Notes under the pieces: model-generated
Database searches by the model: none
What the model was told of the DNA's origin: nothing
The model's input: only the letters and a program-made list of their open reading frames with translations
In this document: positions 34,609 through 43,504 of the stretch, in pieces
Numbering within the stretch: position 1 is the first letter of the stretch
Layout of the letters: each line of letters opens with the position of its first letter
Program-made: the position numbers and the translations under genes
Assembly: GCF_020991365.1 (NCBI RefSeq)
Contig: NZ_JAJLRA010000011.1
Location: 140,067 to 204,066 of the forward strand
Length of the DNA: 64,000 bases
Source of the DNA: Streptacidiphilus sp. ASG 303
Lineage (GTDB): Bacteria > Actinomycetota > Actinomycetes > Streptomycetales > Streptomycetaceae
Direction of reading: 5' to 3'

Positions 34609-37332
34609 TTGAGGAGAACCAGGATCCGGGGCGTCATCGTGGCCGCCGCCGTCGTTGCGGCCACCGGTTCCGCACTGCTGGTCCCGCCCGCGTGGGCGGA
34701 CGGGGCGGACACCGCGCCGCGCCCGCCCGGCCGGACCGCGGTGCCGGTCGCGCCCACCGTGACGGAGGGTCTGGACCGCACCGTCCGTGGCGGCTCCCCG
34801 GCCGACGCCGCCCGGTCCCACCTGAGGGACCACCAGGACGTGTACCGGATAGCCGACTCCGACCTGCGGACGCTCGGGACGACCGGGGGCGGGGGGCACG
34901 CCGCGGTGCGCTTCCAGCAGCTCCACCACGGCGTCCCGGTCTTCGGCGCGCAGTACGCGGTGCAGACGGAGAAGGTGGACGGCGGGCAGCGGGTCGAGTC
35001 GACCACGGGCACCCTGTACACGGCGCTGACGGTCCCCACCACCCCCCTGGTCGACCGGGACACCGCCCGCCGCCGGGCGTTCGTCCTGGACCGGCGGCTG
35101 GCCGACGTCGAGGACGCCAGGACCGCCGACCACGGCCTGACCGTGCTGCCCGGCGCCGACGGCGGACGCCTCGCCTGGCACTTCACCGTGACCGGAGCCG
35201 CGCCGGACGGCGGGCCGGTGCGCCAGGAGGTCTTCGTCGACGCCCGGGTCGGCGGGATCGCGCTCTCGTACGACAACGTCGAGACGCTGGACGCCGGGAC
35301 CGCCTCACCCGTGCAGGGCACCGGCGTGCGCTTCGACGGCTCCGAGACCCCGGTCGCGGCCAACCGGGAGGCCGACGGCTCGTACACGCTGGTCGACTCC
35401 ACGCGTCCGATGTACGCGACGGCCCGCGGCCAGATCCGGACCTTCGACGCGCAGCGCCTGGACTACAACGCGGTCACGGGGGGCGGGGTCCCGGACGGCA
35501 TCCCGCCGGCCTCCTCGGCGAGCACCCGGTTCGACGGCGCGCAGACCGCCTCCGGCGCGGTCGACGCCCACGTCAACGCGGCCAAGGTCTACCAGTACTA
35601 CCTGCAGGAGATCGGCCGCGACGGGCTCGACGGCAAGGGCGGCACGATCGACTCGGTGGTCAACGTCTCCAGCAAGGGCAAGGACTTCTACAACGCCTTC
35701 TGGGACGGCTCCAAGATGGTCTACGGGTCGAACAAGGGCATCCCGCTGTCCGTCGCCCTGGACGTCGTCGGCCACGAGATGACCCACGGCGTCACCGAGC
35801 ACGCAGCGGGCCTGGTGTACCTCAACCAGTCGGGCGCCCTCAACGAGGCGGTCTCCGACTACTTCGGCAACGCCATGGAGACCGCGGACAAGGGCATCGC
35901 CATGGACGACCCGGACTCGGGCCTGGTCGGCGAGTACCTCTGCAACGGCACCAAGACGCTGCGGGCCTGCGCCCTGCGCGACATGAACGACGGCCGCAGC
36001 GCGCAGAAGGACTACATCCCGGCCACCCTGGACGTCGACAACGGCGGGGTGCACGACAACTCCACCGTCGTCTCCGGCGCGATGTGGGACGTCCGCAAGC
36101 GGCTCGACCACGGGCTCGCCGACCGGATCATGTACCTGGCCGCCCAGGACTACCTGACCCCGCTCTCCGGCTTCACCGACATGCGCCACGCGGTCACCCT
36201 GGCCGCCAAGGCGCTGAAGGCCTCCAAGGACGACCTGCAGGCCATCGGCGACGCCTTCGACGCCCACGGCATCGTCGACGGCTGGGAGCAGCTCGGCGGC
36301 GTGCACGACGGCACCGCCCTGGCCGCCGGCGTCGTCCCCGCCTACGAGCTGACCTCCGGCGTGGACGAGCAGGCGGCCCAGGTCGACGGCGACGTGTACG
36401 CCGTCGGCCACGGCGACGCCGTCGCCTGGAGCCGGGGCGGCGCCGCCTTCGGCATCACCGTCGGCCGGTTCGGCAAGCAGGCCGGCGAGTCCGACCACGA
36501 GCTCGCCGAGGACGGCGCCTACCTGGTCGACCCGTCGCTCGACGACGACCGCGTCGTCTTCACCCGCATCGCCCCGGACGGCGTGGGCGTCTACACCGCC
36601 GACGACAAGGGCCAGGGCGCGGTGAAGAAGCTGGTGGACGGTCCGGACGACGAGATCGAGCCGGTCACCGACCACGGGAGCCTCGCCTGGATCGGCGTCT
36701 CCGCCGACGGCGAGCGGGACGTGTACCTGCGCACCCCGGACGGCACGACCACCGACCTCACCCCGGAGGCCGGCACCGCCGCCGGCAACCTGGCGATGAA
36801 GCACGGCCGGCTCGCCTGGCGGGACGGCAAGGGCCGCTACCTCCACGTCTACGACACGGCCACCGGCACCGCCCGGAGCACCAAGATCCAGTTCTTCCTG
36901 CTGAACTCGATCACCGACATCCAGATCACCGGGGACCGCGTCTTCTGGCGGGAGTCCGGGGGCTTCATCTTCCCGGGCAGCTACTTCTACTCGGCCCCGC
37001 TGGACGACCCGGCGCACTTCCGGGTGATCTCCCAGCCGTCCCCGTACTCGTTGCACGGCGCCCAGTTCTCGGTCAACGAGGACTACTTCGTGTACTCGAC
37101 GTACGACGCCTACGGGTCGCTGGGCAGCTGGACCGGCAAGGTCGGGAAGGTCTGGGCCGCACCCGTCGCCGACGTGGTCGCCGGGACCCCGGTGTACACC
37201 CGGGTCTCCTGCAGCTCCGGCTACCAGCTGGCGCCCTCGCTCGGTGACGGGCAGCGCACGGTGTGGCTGGACACCACCGCCGCCTCCACCGACGTGGTGA
37301 CCCGCGGCTCGTTCGCCGGCACCTGCTCCTAG
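34609..37332 (+). CDS. secreted M4 family metalloprotease (thermolysin-like)
   Basis: This 907-residue preproprotein has a Sec signal (residues 1-32), an FTP/PepSY-like propeptide (about 45-235) and an M4 catalytic domain. Zinc ligands are H389 and H393 (HEMTH) and E413 (NEAVSDYFG), and the active-site H482 lies in GGVHDNS. About 360 further residues form blade-like repeats (RLAWRDGKGRYLHVYD, VFWRESGG), suggesting a C-terminal beta-propeller not found in thermolysin. A TTG start with AGGAGG 5 nt upstream gives the natural signal peptide. The stop TAG overlaps the stop of the opposite gene. It is likely an extracellular nutrient-scavenging or developmental protease. Confidence 0.9.
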   Translation: MRRTRIRGVIVAAAVVAATGSALLVPPAWADGADTAPRPPGRTAVPVAPTVTEGLDRTVRGGSPADAARSHLRDHQDVYRIADSDLRTLGTTGGGGHAAVRFQQLHHGVPVFGAQYAVQTEKVDGGQRVESTTGTLYTALTVPTTPLVDRDTARRRAFVLDRRLADVEDARTADHGLTVLPGADGGRLAWHFTVTGAAPDGGPVRQEVFVDARVGGIALSYDNVETLDAGTASPVQGTGVRFDGSETPVAANREADGSYTLVDSTRPMYATARGQIRTFDAQRLDYNAVTGGGVPDGIPPASSASTRFDGAQTASGAVDAHVNAAKVYQYYLQEIGRDGLDGKGGTIDSVVNVSSKGKDFYNAFWDGSKMVYGSNKGIPLSVALDVVGHEMTHGVTEHAAGLVYLNQSGALNEAVSDYFGNAMETADKGIAMDDPDSGLVGEYLCNGTKTLRACALRDMNDGRSAQKDYIPATLDVDNGGVHDNSTVVSGAMWDVRKRLDHGLADRIMYLAAQDYLTPLSGFTDMRHAVTLAAKALKASKDDLQAIGDAFDAHGIVDGWEQLGGVHDGTALAAGVVPAYELTSGVDEQAAQVDGDVYAVGHGDAVAWSRGGAAFGITVGRFGKQAGESDHELAEDGAYLVDPSLDDDRVVFTRIAPDGVGVYTADDKGQGAVKKLVDGPDDEIEPVTDHGSLAWIGVSADGERDVYLRTPDGTTTDLTPEAGTAAGNLAMKHGRLAWRDGKGRYLHVYDTATGTARSTKIQFFLLNSITDIQITGDRVFWRESGGFIFPGSYFYSAPLDDPAHFRVISQPSPYSLHGAQFSVNEDYFVYSTYDAYGSLGSWTGKVGKVWAAPVADVVAGTPVYTRVSCSSGYQLAPSLGDGQRTVWLDTTAASTDVVTRGSFAGTCS

Positions 37333-38035
37333 GCTCCCCGCGCGTCCGTGGAGGAGGCCCCGCCGTCCGGCGGGGCCTCCTCCGCGTGGCCGGCGGACGG
37401 CAGGTCCCGCCGCACCGGGTCGCCGGGGCGGTGCGGGGACGGGGCGGGCGGATCCCGGCGGGTGCGGCGCGGGTGGAGGGGGTAGAGCCAGCGGCGGAGG
37501 AGGCGGTTGAGGGCCGGCAGGACCAGGTACGTGAGGAGCGGGACGAGGAGCAGGGGGAAGGCGGCGGCGCGCAGGGCGAGGGGCCAGCCGACGGTGTGCG
37601 GGGCGGCGAGGCCCTGGAAGAGCAGGGAGAAGGGGTAGGCGCCGCAGAAGGTGACGACGCACATCTTCCAGCGGGGCGTCTGCTCCTCGGAGCCGGGCGG
37701 CAGCGGGAACCACGTGTCGAGTCCGGTGTGCCGCCGCTGCTCGTCGGCGGGGACGGCGATGTCGGCGACGCGGGCGTGCCAGGCGGCGCGTTCGGGCGAT
37801 TCCATCCAGGCGGCGAGCCGGCGGGCGTCGCGGAAGTGCAGGACCGCGTGGTAGTGGTGCGTGCCGTCCTGGGGGCGGAGCCAGGTGACGCCCCGGTCGC
37901 GGCGCAGGAGCGGGAGGCGGCGCGGGTGATGTCGCGGGCCCACTCCTCGAAGGCGTCCTCGCGGCCGGGCAGCACCCGCCAGGTGACGACCGCGCTCACG
38001 GGTTCGGGGTTGGCGGCGGGGGTCGCGGGGGTCAC
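37329..38035 (-). pseudogene. frameshifted antibiotic-biosynthesis-monooxygenase-like membrane protein
   Basis: The N-terminal part (GTG at 38035 to about 37920) encodes PVSAVVTWRVLPGRE and EEWARDIT of an ABM domain. The reading then continues in another frame as GVTWLRPQDGTHHYHAVLHF, SPERAAWHARV and two membrane segments (CVVTFCGAYPFSLLF and LLLVPLLTYLVLPALN). A single base change near 37905-37925 in a GC-run would restore one frame. It is either a true frameshift or a sequencing error. GTGA overlap with the upstream gene indicates coupling. Confidence 0.7.
37350..37383 (+). terminator. terminator hairpin of the M4 protease
   Basis: Perfect 15-bp arms (37350-37364 and 37369-37383) close a 4-nt loop 17 bp past the protease stop. 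The hairpin lies inside the coding part of the opposite-strand ABM-like gene. Confidence 0.75.
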
Positions 38036-38604
38036 GGGGGGCTCCCGGCACCGGGCGGCGGGACGGGGGTGTTCTCGGCGGGGTCCCAGCCGAGGAGGCG
38101 CATGCCGAAGCCCGCCGCGATCCGGGCGAAGGCGGTGCCGATCCGGCCGGTGCCGAGGATCCCGGCGGTGCGGCCGTGGAAGTCCCGGCCGAGGAGCCCG
38201 GTGAGGCGGAAGTCGAACTCGCGGGTGCGGCCCACGGCGCGGACGACCCGGCGGTCGGCGGCGAGGGCGAGCGCCCAGGCGAACTCGGCGACGGAGTACG
38301 GGGAGTACCAGGAGACCCGGGCGACGGTCAGGCCCAGCAGGCGGGCCTCGTCGAGGTCGATGTTGTTGCAGCCGGTGGACCGCTGGGCGGTCGTCCGGGT
38401 GCCCCCGGCGGCGAGGGTGCGCAGCACTTCGGCGTCGAGGACGTCGTTGACGCTGCTGCAGACGATCCCGTACCCGGCGGCGGTGGGCGCGGTGTCGCGG
38501 TTGAGCATCAGGTCGAGGCAGCGCAGGTCGTGCTGCCCGGCGAAGGCCTTCTCCAGCAGGGGGCGCTCGTCGGTGAGCACGCCGTACGCCACGATGTCCG
38601 CCAT
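38032..38604 (-). pseudogene. truncated D-2-hydroxyacid dehydrogenase
   Basis: This 190-residue product begins like D-lactate dehydrogenase (MADIVAYGVLTDERPLLEK, then STGCNNIDLDEARLLG and YSPYSVAEFAWALALA). It continues into the Rossmann motif ILGTGRIGTAFARIAAGFGMRLLGWDP, then stops. The rest of the NAD domain and the catalytic Arg, Glu and His (normally in the last 130 residues) are missing, so it cannot be a normal enzyme. The stop overlaps the start of the ABM-like gene as GTGA. No obvious frameshift rescues the missing part downstream. Confidence 0.75.
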
Positions 38605-38736
38605 GCCGGGACCGCTGCCCCGGGGGCGGGCGCGGAAACACGTCCCGGCGGGCGGGTCCGGAGGCGGGGAGGGCACGGATCAGCGGCGGGGAGGGCACGG
38701 GAGAGGGCGGGAGGGGACGGCGGGCGGGGCGCGCGG

Positions 38737-38781
38737 CCCGGGCCGGCGGCCCTCAGCGTCCCGGGCCGGCGGCCCTCAGCG
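38737..38781. repeat. 22-bp direct duplication at the end of the GH65 gene
   Basis: CCCGGGCCGGCGGCCCTCAGCG, in two pieces CCCGGGCCGG and CGGCCCTCAGCG, occurs at 38737-38758 and 38760-38781. The second copy includes the GH65 stop codon, so the gene end was duplicated recently. Confidence 0.75.
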
Positions 38782-41190
38782 GCCCGGGGGCACGGTGAAG
38801 CGCCGCTCCTCCCCCGGGTGGACGAGGGCGGACCGGCCGCCGATCTCCACCCGGATCGGCGACTCGTCCGAGTCGGGCACGCCGATGCGCAGCTGCCCGG
38901 GGTGCATCCGCACCCGCACGCCCCAGTGCCCGCGGTAGCGGACGCGGAAGCCGAAGCGGGAGAGCGGGGGCAGCGGCACGGGGTCGAGCCAGAGGGCGTC
39001 CTCGCGGGTCTCCAGTCCGGTGAGGCCGCGCTGCACGAGGTCGAGGGTGCCGGCCATGGCGCCGAGGTGGACCCCCTCCCCCGTGGTGCCGCCCTGGATG
39101 TCGGCGACGTCCTCGGTCAGCGCCTCCTGGCAGTACCGCCAGGCGTCGGCGCGGCGGGCGCGGGCGAGGACCCAGCCGTGGACGAGTCCGCTGAGGGTGG
39201 AGCCGTGGCTGGTGCGGCGCAGGTAGTGGTCGACGGTGCGGTTCCAGGTGTGGTCGTCGAGGTCGTACCCGAGGCGGCGCAGCAGGGCGGCGAGTTCGGC
39301 GGGCGAGAAGAGGTAGCCGAGCATGAGGACGTCGGCCTGCTTGGACGCCTGGTAGCGGTTGGTGCTGTCGCCCTCGGCCTCCAGGATGCGGTCGAGGCGG
39401 CGGATGTCGCCGTAGCGGGCGCGGTAGCCGTCCCAGTCGAGTTCCTGCAGGTCGCCGTAGCCGTCGAACTGGCTGATCACGTCGTCGTGGAACGGCACCG
39501 TGAGGCGGCGGGAGACGTCCTCCCAGCGTTCCAGTTCGGGCCGGTGCAGCGCGGTCCGGTCCAGCAGCTCGTCGTGGCGGAACGGCGGCAGGGAGCGGAC
39601 GAGTTCCAGGGCGCGGCAGAGCACCCAGGCGGCGGTGACGTTGGTGTAGGCGTTGTCGTCGACGCCGGGCCGGTCGGCGCCGGGGTAGGCGTCGTGGTAC
39701 TCGTCGGGGCCGACGACGCCGAGGATGCGGTACCGGCCGGTGGCGGGGTCGGGGACGGCGCGGTCGGCCCAGAACCGGGCGATCTGGAGCAGCATCTCGG
39801 CGCCCCGGGTGTGCAGGAACTCCGTGTCGCCGCTGGCCTGGCAGTACTGCCACACGTCGTAGGCGACGGCGGAGCCGACGTGGTGCTGGAGCCGGGAGCG
39901 GTCGGGGAGCCAGCGGCCGGAGCGCGGGTTGAGGTGGAGCTCCTGGGTCTCCTCGCGGCCGTCGCTGCCGCTCTGCCACGGGTAGAGGGCGCCCCGGAGC
40001 CCGGCCGCACGGGCGTTCAGGCAGGCCTGCGGGAGCCGCCGGTGGCGGTACGTCAGCAGGCCGCGGGAGACCTCGGGGAAGTGCAGGTTCAGGTAGGGCA
40101 GCACGAACAGCTCGTCCCAGAAGACGTGGCCGCGGTACGCCTCGCCGTGCAGGCCGCGGGCGGGGACGCCGACGTCGAGGTCGGCGGTGTGCGGGGAGAG
40201 GGTCTGCAGCACGTGGAAGAGGTGGAGGCGCAGGATGCGCCCGGCCTCGCCGGGGACGTCGAGCTCGGCGCGCCGCCACAGGTGCCGCCAGGCGGTGCGG
40301 TGGGAGTCGAGGAGGGCGTCGGCGTCCGGTGCCTGCCGGACGCGGTCGAGGGCGCTGTGCAGGGGGTCGGAGATGGCGGGGTCGCGGGAGGTGCAGAGCG
40401 CGACGGTCTTCTCGACGACGGCGGGGCGGCCGGGGGCGAGGGGGAGGGTGAGCAGGCGGGCGGCGCGGCGGCCGGTGAGGGAGGTGTCGGCGGCGGCCGG
40501 GTCGGGGCGGGTGCGGGTGCGGGCGGCGAGGGCGACGCGGATGTCGGAGGCCGTGGTGCGGCAGCGCAGCCAGACGGTGCCGGGGTCGCCGTCGGCGGTG
40601 CCGGTGTGGAGGTGGGTGAGGTGCTGTCCGGCGAGGGCGCGGTAGCGCTCGACGCCGGTGTTGGCGATGCGGCCGTCGAGGGCGGACTGGACCTCGACCG
40701 TGCCGCTCCAGCCGTCGGCGGTGAACTCGGTGCGCAGCAGCGCCAGGTGGGGGTCGCCCATGTGGACGAGGACGCGGTGGACCACGAGCAGGCCTCGGCC
40801 GCGGTCGTCGGCGTACCGGGTGGTGCGGGTCAGGACGCCCTCCTCCGGGTCGAGGACGAGCCGGTGCGCACGGGTGCCGGGGCCGCCGGGGACGAGCCAG
40901 CGGCCGTGGGGGGCGCCGTCGGGGCGGACACGGTAGCGCAGCGGCAGCCAGTTGGGGAGGTTGACGAGGTCCTCGTTGGTGATCTGCCGCCCGGCGGCGG
41001 TGGACTCCAGCCGGTTGTAGACGCCCGCGGCGTACGTGCCGGGGTAGTGGAGCGGGCCGGGGGCGGCCTCGGGGGCGGCGGCGCGGGTGGCGAAGCGGCC
41101 GTTGCCGAGGGCGCACAGGGCCTCGCGCAGCCGCTCCTGCGCCGGGTCACAGCCCTCGTACTCCCAGGTGGACTGCGGCAACGGGACCAC
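38776..41190 (-). CDS. glycoside hydrolase family 65 (maltose/trehalose/kojibiose phosphorylase-like)
   Basis: This 804-residue protein has the full GH65 layout: N-terminal beta-sandwich (about 1-290), linker, (alpha/alpha)6 barrel with RGHVFWDELFVLPYL, general acid in VVGPDEYHDAY, phosphate-site motif TSHGSTLSGLVHG, and a C-terminal beta layer. GH65 enzymes phosphorolyse alpha-glucosides such as maltose, trehalose or kojibiose; the substrate cannot be told here. No HAD phosphatase or beta-phosphoglucomutase gene accompanies it. The GTG at 41190 is only 1 nt from GGAGG; a TTG three codons later (41181) with better spacing is the likelier start. Confidence 0.88.
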   Translation of the reverse strand: MVPLPQSTWEYEGCDPAQERLREALCALGNGRFATRAAAPEAAPGPLHYPGTYAAGVYNRLESTAAGRQITNEDLVNLPNWLPLRYRVRPDGAPHGRWLVPGGPGTRAHRLVLDPEEGVLTRTTRYADDRGRGLLVVHRVLVHMGDPHLALLRTEFTADGWSGTVEVQSALDGRIANTGVERYRALAGQHLTHLHTGTADGDPGTVWLRCRTTASDIRVALAARTRTRPDPAAADTSLTGRRAARLLTLPLAPGRPAVVEKTVALCTSRDPAISDPLHSALDRVRQAPDADALLDSHRTAWRHLWRRAELDVPGEAGRILRLHLFHVLQTLSPHTADLDVGVPARGLHGEAYRGHVFWDELFVLPYLNLHFPEVSRGLLTYRHRRLPQACLNARAAGLRGALYPWQSGSDGREETQELHLNPRSGRWLPDRSRLQHHVGSAVAYDVWQYCQASGDTEFLHTRGAEMLLQIARFWADRAVPDPATGRYRILGVVGPDEYHDAYPGADRPGVDDNAYTNVTAAWVLCRALELVRSLPPFRHDELLDRTALHRPELERWEDVSRRLTVPFHDDVISQFDGYGDLQELDWDGYRARYGDIRRLDRILEAEGDSTNRYQASKQADVLMLGYLFSPAELAALLRRLGYDLDDHTWNRTVDHYLRRTSHGSTLSGLVHGWVLARARRADAWRYCQEALTEDVADIQGGTTGEGVHLGAMAGTLDLVQRGLTGLETREDALWLDPVPLPPLSRFGFRVRYRGHWGVRVRMHPGQLRIGVPDSDESPIRVEIGGRSALVHPGEERRFTVPPGR

Positions 41191-41287
41191 TCCTCCGCGG
41201 TGCGGCCCCGGGGCGGTTCGGGCGCCCGGGGGCGGGGGCCGGGGTGCGGGCGCCGGCGGCGGGCCGGCGCCGGGGTCGGCGGCGGGG

Positions 41288-41500
41288 TCAGCGGCGGCCG
41301 ACGGCGAACATCGCGATCAGCAGGGCGGCCCACAGGTGCGTGACGGCCACGTAGACGAAGACGCGGACGGCGGTGCCGCGCCTGCGGCTCCGCTCGGCGG
41401 AGGCGTCGGGGGTGAGGGCCGCACCGGCCGCACCGGCCGCACCGGGCCCGCGGGGCGGGGTGGCGCGCGGTGCCCCGGCGGGGGTGCCGGGGCCGCTCAT
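41288..41500 (-). CDS. small membrane protein (DUF6126-like)
   Basis: This 70-residue protein has a disordered Pro/Ala/Gly-rich half and one C-terminal membrane segment in RVFVYVAVTHLWAALLIAMF. The RGTAVRVFVYVAVTH block matches what I recall of DUF6126 small actinobacterial proteins. Its ATG overlaps the ArsR stop (ATGA), so it is translationally coupled to the regulator. Confidence 0.7.
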   Translation of the reverse strand: MSGPGTPAGAPRATPPRGPGAAGAAGAALTPDASAERSRRRGTAVRVFVYVAVTHLWAALLIAMFAVGRR

Positions 41501-41856
41501 ACCGGTGCCGTCCGGGAGCCGGCGCGGGCTCCGGACCCGCGCAGTTCGGCGAGGAGGCCGCCCTGGTCGGTGATCATCTCGGTGAGGATGCGGCGGGCGG
41601 CGCGCAGCAGTTCGGCGACGTCGGGGGTGCTCAGCGCGTACACGACGGTGTTGCCCTCCCGGGTGGCGCCGACCAGGCCGGCCCGGCGCAGCACGGCGAG
41701 CTGCTGGGAGAGGCTGGAGGCCTCGACGTCGAGGTCGGCGAGGAGGTCGCGGACGGGCCGCGGCCCCTCCTGGAGCAGTTCCAGCACACGGATGCGGACC
41801 GGGTGGCCGAGCGTGCGGAAGAACTCCGCCTTGGCCTGGTACAGCGGGACGGGCAC
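41497..41856 (-). CDS. ArsR-family transcriptional regulator
   Basis: This 119-residue winged-helix protein has FFRTLGHPVRIRVLELLQ, then SSLSQQLAVLRRAGLVGATREGNTVVYAL as recognition and wing. The usual metal-binding CVC motif in helix 3 is absent, so it may sense something other than arsenite-type metals, or be redox- or sulfur-responsive. GTG at 41856 has AGGAGAGGG upstream and nearly abuts the stop of the previous small gene. The three genes 42046-41288 form a tight operon divergent from the stress-protein gene. Confidence 0.85.
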   Translation of the reverse strand: MPVPLYQAKAEFFRTLGHPVRIRVLELLQEGPRPVRDLLADLDVEASSLSQQLAVLRRAGLVGATREGNTVVYALSTPDVAELLRAARRILTEMITDQGGLLAELRGSGARAGSRTAPV

Positions 41857-41857
41857 G

Positions 41858-42046
41858 TCAGCCCTCTCCTTCTTCCTCCGGTTCGTGGGGGACCCTGACG
41901 CCGTGGACGGCGGCGAGCCGCAGCAGTCCGGCCACCCGTCCGACGTAGGCCTGGACGCCGTCGTCGTCGCCGGCGGCGCGGGCCGCGGCGAGCTCGCGCC
42001 GGGCGTCGTCGATCTGCCGGCGCAGTTCCTCGTCGAAGGCACCCAT
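41858..42046 (-). CDS. 62-residue helical protein preceding arsR
   Basis: This small charged protein (FDEELRRQIDDARRELAAAR, ending EPEEEGEG) is predicted largely helical and may form a coiled coil. GGGAGG precedes the ATG. Its stop ends 1-2 nt before the arsR start, so the two are cotranslated. No family name is known to me. Confidence 0.65.
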   Translation of the reverse strand: MGAFDEELRRQIDDARRELAAARAAGDDDGVQAYVGRVAGLLRLAAVHGVRVPHEPEEEGEG

Positions 42047-42144
42047 CGGCCCTCCCGTCCTTCCGGATGTTCAGGATCTCCGAATGTGCACAAGTCTTCA
42101 ACTTCCGGCCGCCCGGCGTAAGGGGCCGGCGGGTCGTGCGGACG

Positions 42145-42161
42145 GGGCCGGGTGTCCCTGG
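42145..42161. promoter_or_regulatory. DosR/OsdR-type box upstream of usp and the arsR operon
   Basis: GGGCCGGGTGTCCCTGG fits GGGNCNNNNGNCCC followed by TGG. It lies 99 bp before the arsR-operon start and 156 bp before the stress-protein start. It shares the CCCTGG extension with the boxes at 43402 and 53855. Confidence 0.5.
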
Positions 42162-42313
42162 CGCGCCGGCCGGGAAGGCGGCAGGCTGGACCGGGTGCGT
42201 GCCCGCCGGCGGCCCCGCACGCACCGCGGCCGGGGCCGTCCCCGGCAGGCCCGCCCCGGCACACCCGTCAGCCCGGGCCGCCCCCCGTCACCCCCTCGTC
42301 CTCGGAGGTCAGC

Positions 42314-43180
42314 ATGGAGCGCAGTGTCACCGTCGGCGTCGACGGCTCCCCGGAGAGCCTGTCCGCCGCCGAGTGGGCGGCCGGCGAGGCCGAGCTGCGC
42401 GGGGCGCCGCTGCGGCTGGTCCTCGCGTGGCCCTGGCTGTTCAACGCGCCGCCGAAGGTCGAGGACTCCGACACGGGCCTCGCGCAGGAGATGCTGCAGG
42501 AGGTCGAGTCGGGCCTGCGGGAGGGGCACCCGGGCCTGGGGATCACCTCGGAGCGGATCGCCGACCACCCGGCGGAGGTGCTGGTGGCCGCCGCGGGGGA
42601 GGCCGGGCTGCTGGTACTGGGGTCGCGGGGGCTGGGGGCGCTGGCCGGGTTCCTGGTGGGGTCAGTGGGACTGCAGGTCCTGGCGCGCGCGGCCTGCCCG
42701 GTGGTGCTGGTGCGGGCCGGGGAGGGGGTCGAGGCCCGGGGGGCGGGCGACCCGCGGGAGGTCGTGGTCGGCGTGGAGCTGGACCGGCCGTGCGAGGAGG
42801 TCGTCGAGTTCGCGTTCAGGACCGCCGCCCGGCGCTCCGCGCGGGTCCGGGCGGTGCACACCTGGAGCCTGCCGTCGACGTACGGCTACGCGGCGGCGCC
42901 CCTCGGCGTCGACCTGACCGCGAGCCTGTCGGCCGACGCCGCACAGGGGCTGGCGGCGGTGCTGCGGCCGTGGCGGGAGAAGTACCCGCAGGTGGAGGCG
43001 GTGGAGGAGGTGCTGCTGGGCTCGGCCGGGGAGGTGCTGGCGGAGGCCTCGCGGGAGGCGTCGCTGGTGGTGGTGGGCCGGCGGGTGCGCTCCTCGCCGC
43101 TGGGCATGCACGTGGGTCCGGCGGCGCACGCGGTGCTGCACCACGCACGGTGCCCGGTCGCGGTGGTGCCGCACCCCTGA
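42314..43180 (+). CDS. tandem universal stress protein (two UspA domains)
   Basis: This 288-residue protein has two UspA domains. Domain 1 (1-140) carries VGVDGSPESLSAAEWA and the ATP-binding VLGSRGLGALAGFLVGS. Domain 2 (about 150-288) ends VVVGRRVRSSPLGMHVGPAAHAV and lacks the canonical GS. Tandem Usp proteins are typical members of DosR/OsdR hypoxia regulons in actinobacteria. GGAGG stands 6 nt before the ATG. The next plus-strand gene is the response regulator that probably controls it. Confidence 0.9.
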   Translation: MERSVTVGVDGSPESLSAAEWAAGEAELRGAPLRLVLAWPWLFNAPPKVEDSDTGLAQEMLQEVESGLREGHPGLGITSERIADHPAEVLVAAAGEAGLLVLGSRGLGALAGFLVGSVGLQVLARAACPVVLVRAGEGVEARGAGDPREVVVGVELDRPCEEVVEFAFRTAARRSARVRAVHTWSLPSTYGYAAAPLGVDLTASLSADAAQGLAAVLRPWREKYPQVEAVEEVLLGSAGEVLAEASREASLVVVGRRVRSSPLGMHVGPAAHAVLHHARCPVAVVPHP

Positions 43181-43293
43181 GCCGGACGCCTGAGCCGCAC
43201 CCCCGAGCCGGACGTCTGAGCCTGACACCCGAGCCGTATCCCTGAGCCGCACCCCCGAGTCTCGAGCCCGGGCCGGACGCCCGAGCAGCGGTC
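43177..43293. repeat. nine tandem 13-bp repeats
   Basis: Degenerate units of the type CYGAGCCGNACNC run from the stress-protein stop codon for about 117 bp. They are untranslated. The rest of the gap to 43504 holds a DosR-type box and presumably the response-regulator promoter. Confidence 0.8.
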
Positions 43294-43401
43294 CGGCGCG
43301 GGACCCGGCGCGGGGGCGGCCCGCCGGCCGTGTCCGCGCGCCCCGGCGCCGCGCCCCGCGCTCCGGGCGCTCCTCCGCGGGCCCCCGGTCCCGGTGCGGT
43401 G

Positions 43402-43418
43402 GGGCCGGTCGGCCCTGG
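43402..43418. promoter_or_regulatory. DosR/OsdR-type box upstream of the response regulator
   Basis: GGGCCGGTCGGCCCTGG matches GGGNCNNNNGNCCC with the CCCTGG extension and lies 89 bp before the response-regulator start. This suggests autoregulation. Confidence 0.55.
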
Positions 43419-43504
43419 TTGCCGGGCGTACCGGCGGGCAGGATGCCCCCGTGGGGTCCGCGCGGCGTGCGCCGGACAGGGACGAGGCGAAGGCGGAGCA
43501 TGCG

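Noticed and set aside
38608..38621. GGGNCNNNNGNCCC match (GGGACCGCTGCCCC) by the truncated dehydrogenase start
   Set aside because: It lacks the CCCTGG extension, is outside the hypoxia island and overlaps the ribosome-binding position. Matches to the bare core are expected by chance in this GC content.
37073..38698. One long minus frame of about 540 codons spanning the protease end, ABM-like gene and dehydrogenase
   Set aside because: Only a short stretch of it (about 37920-38035) resembles a real protein. The rest is antisense or out-of-frame to supported genes.
43177..43293. Possible CRISPR array
   Set aside because: Units are 13 bp and contiguous, without spacers, and no cas genes are present.
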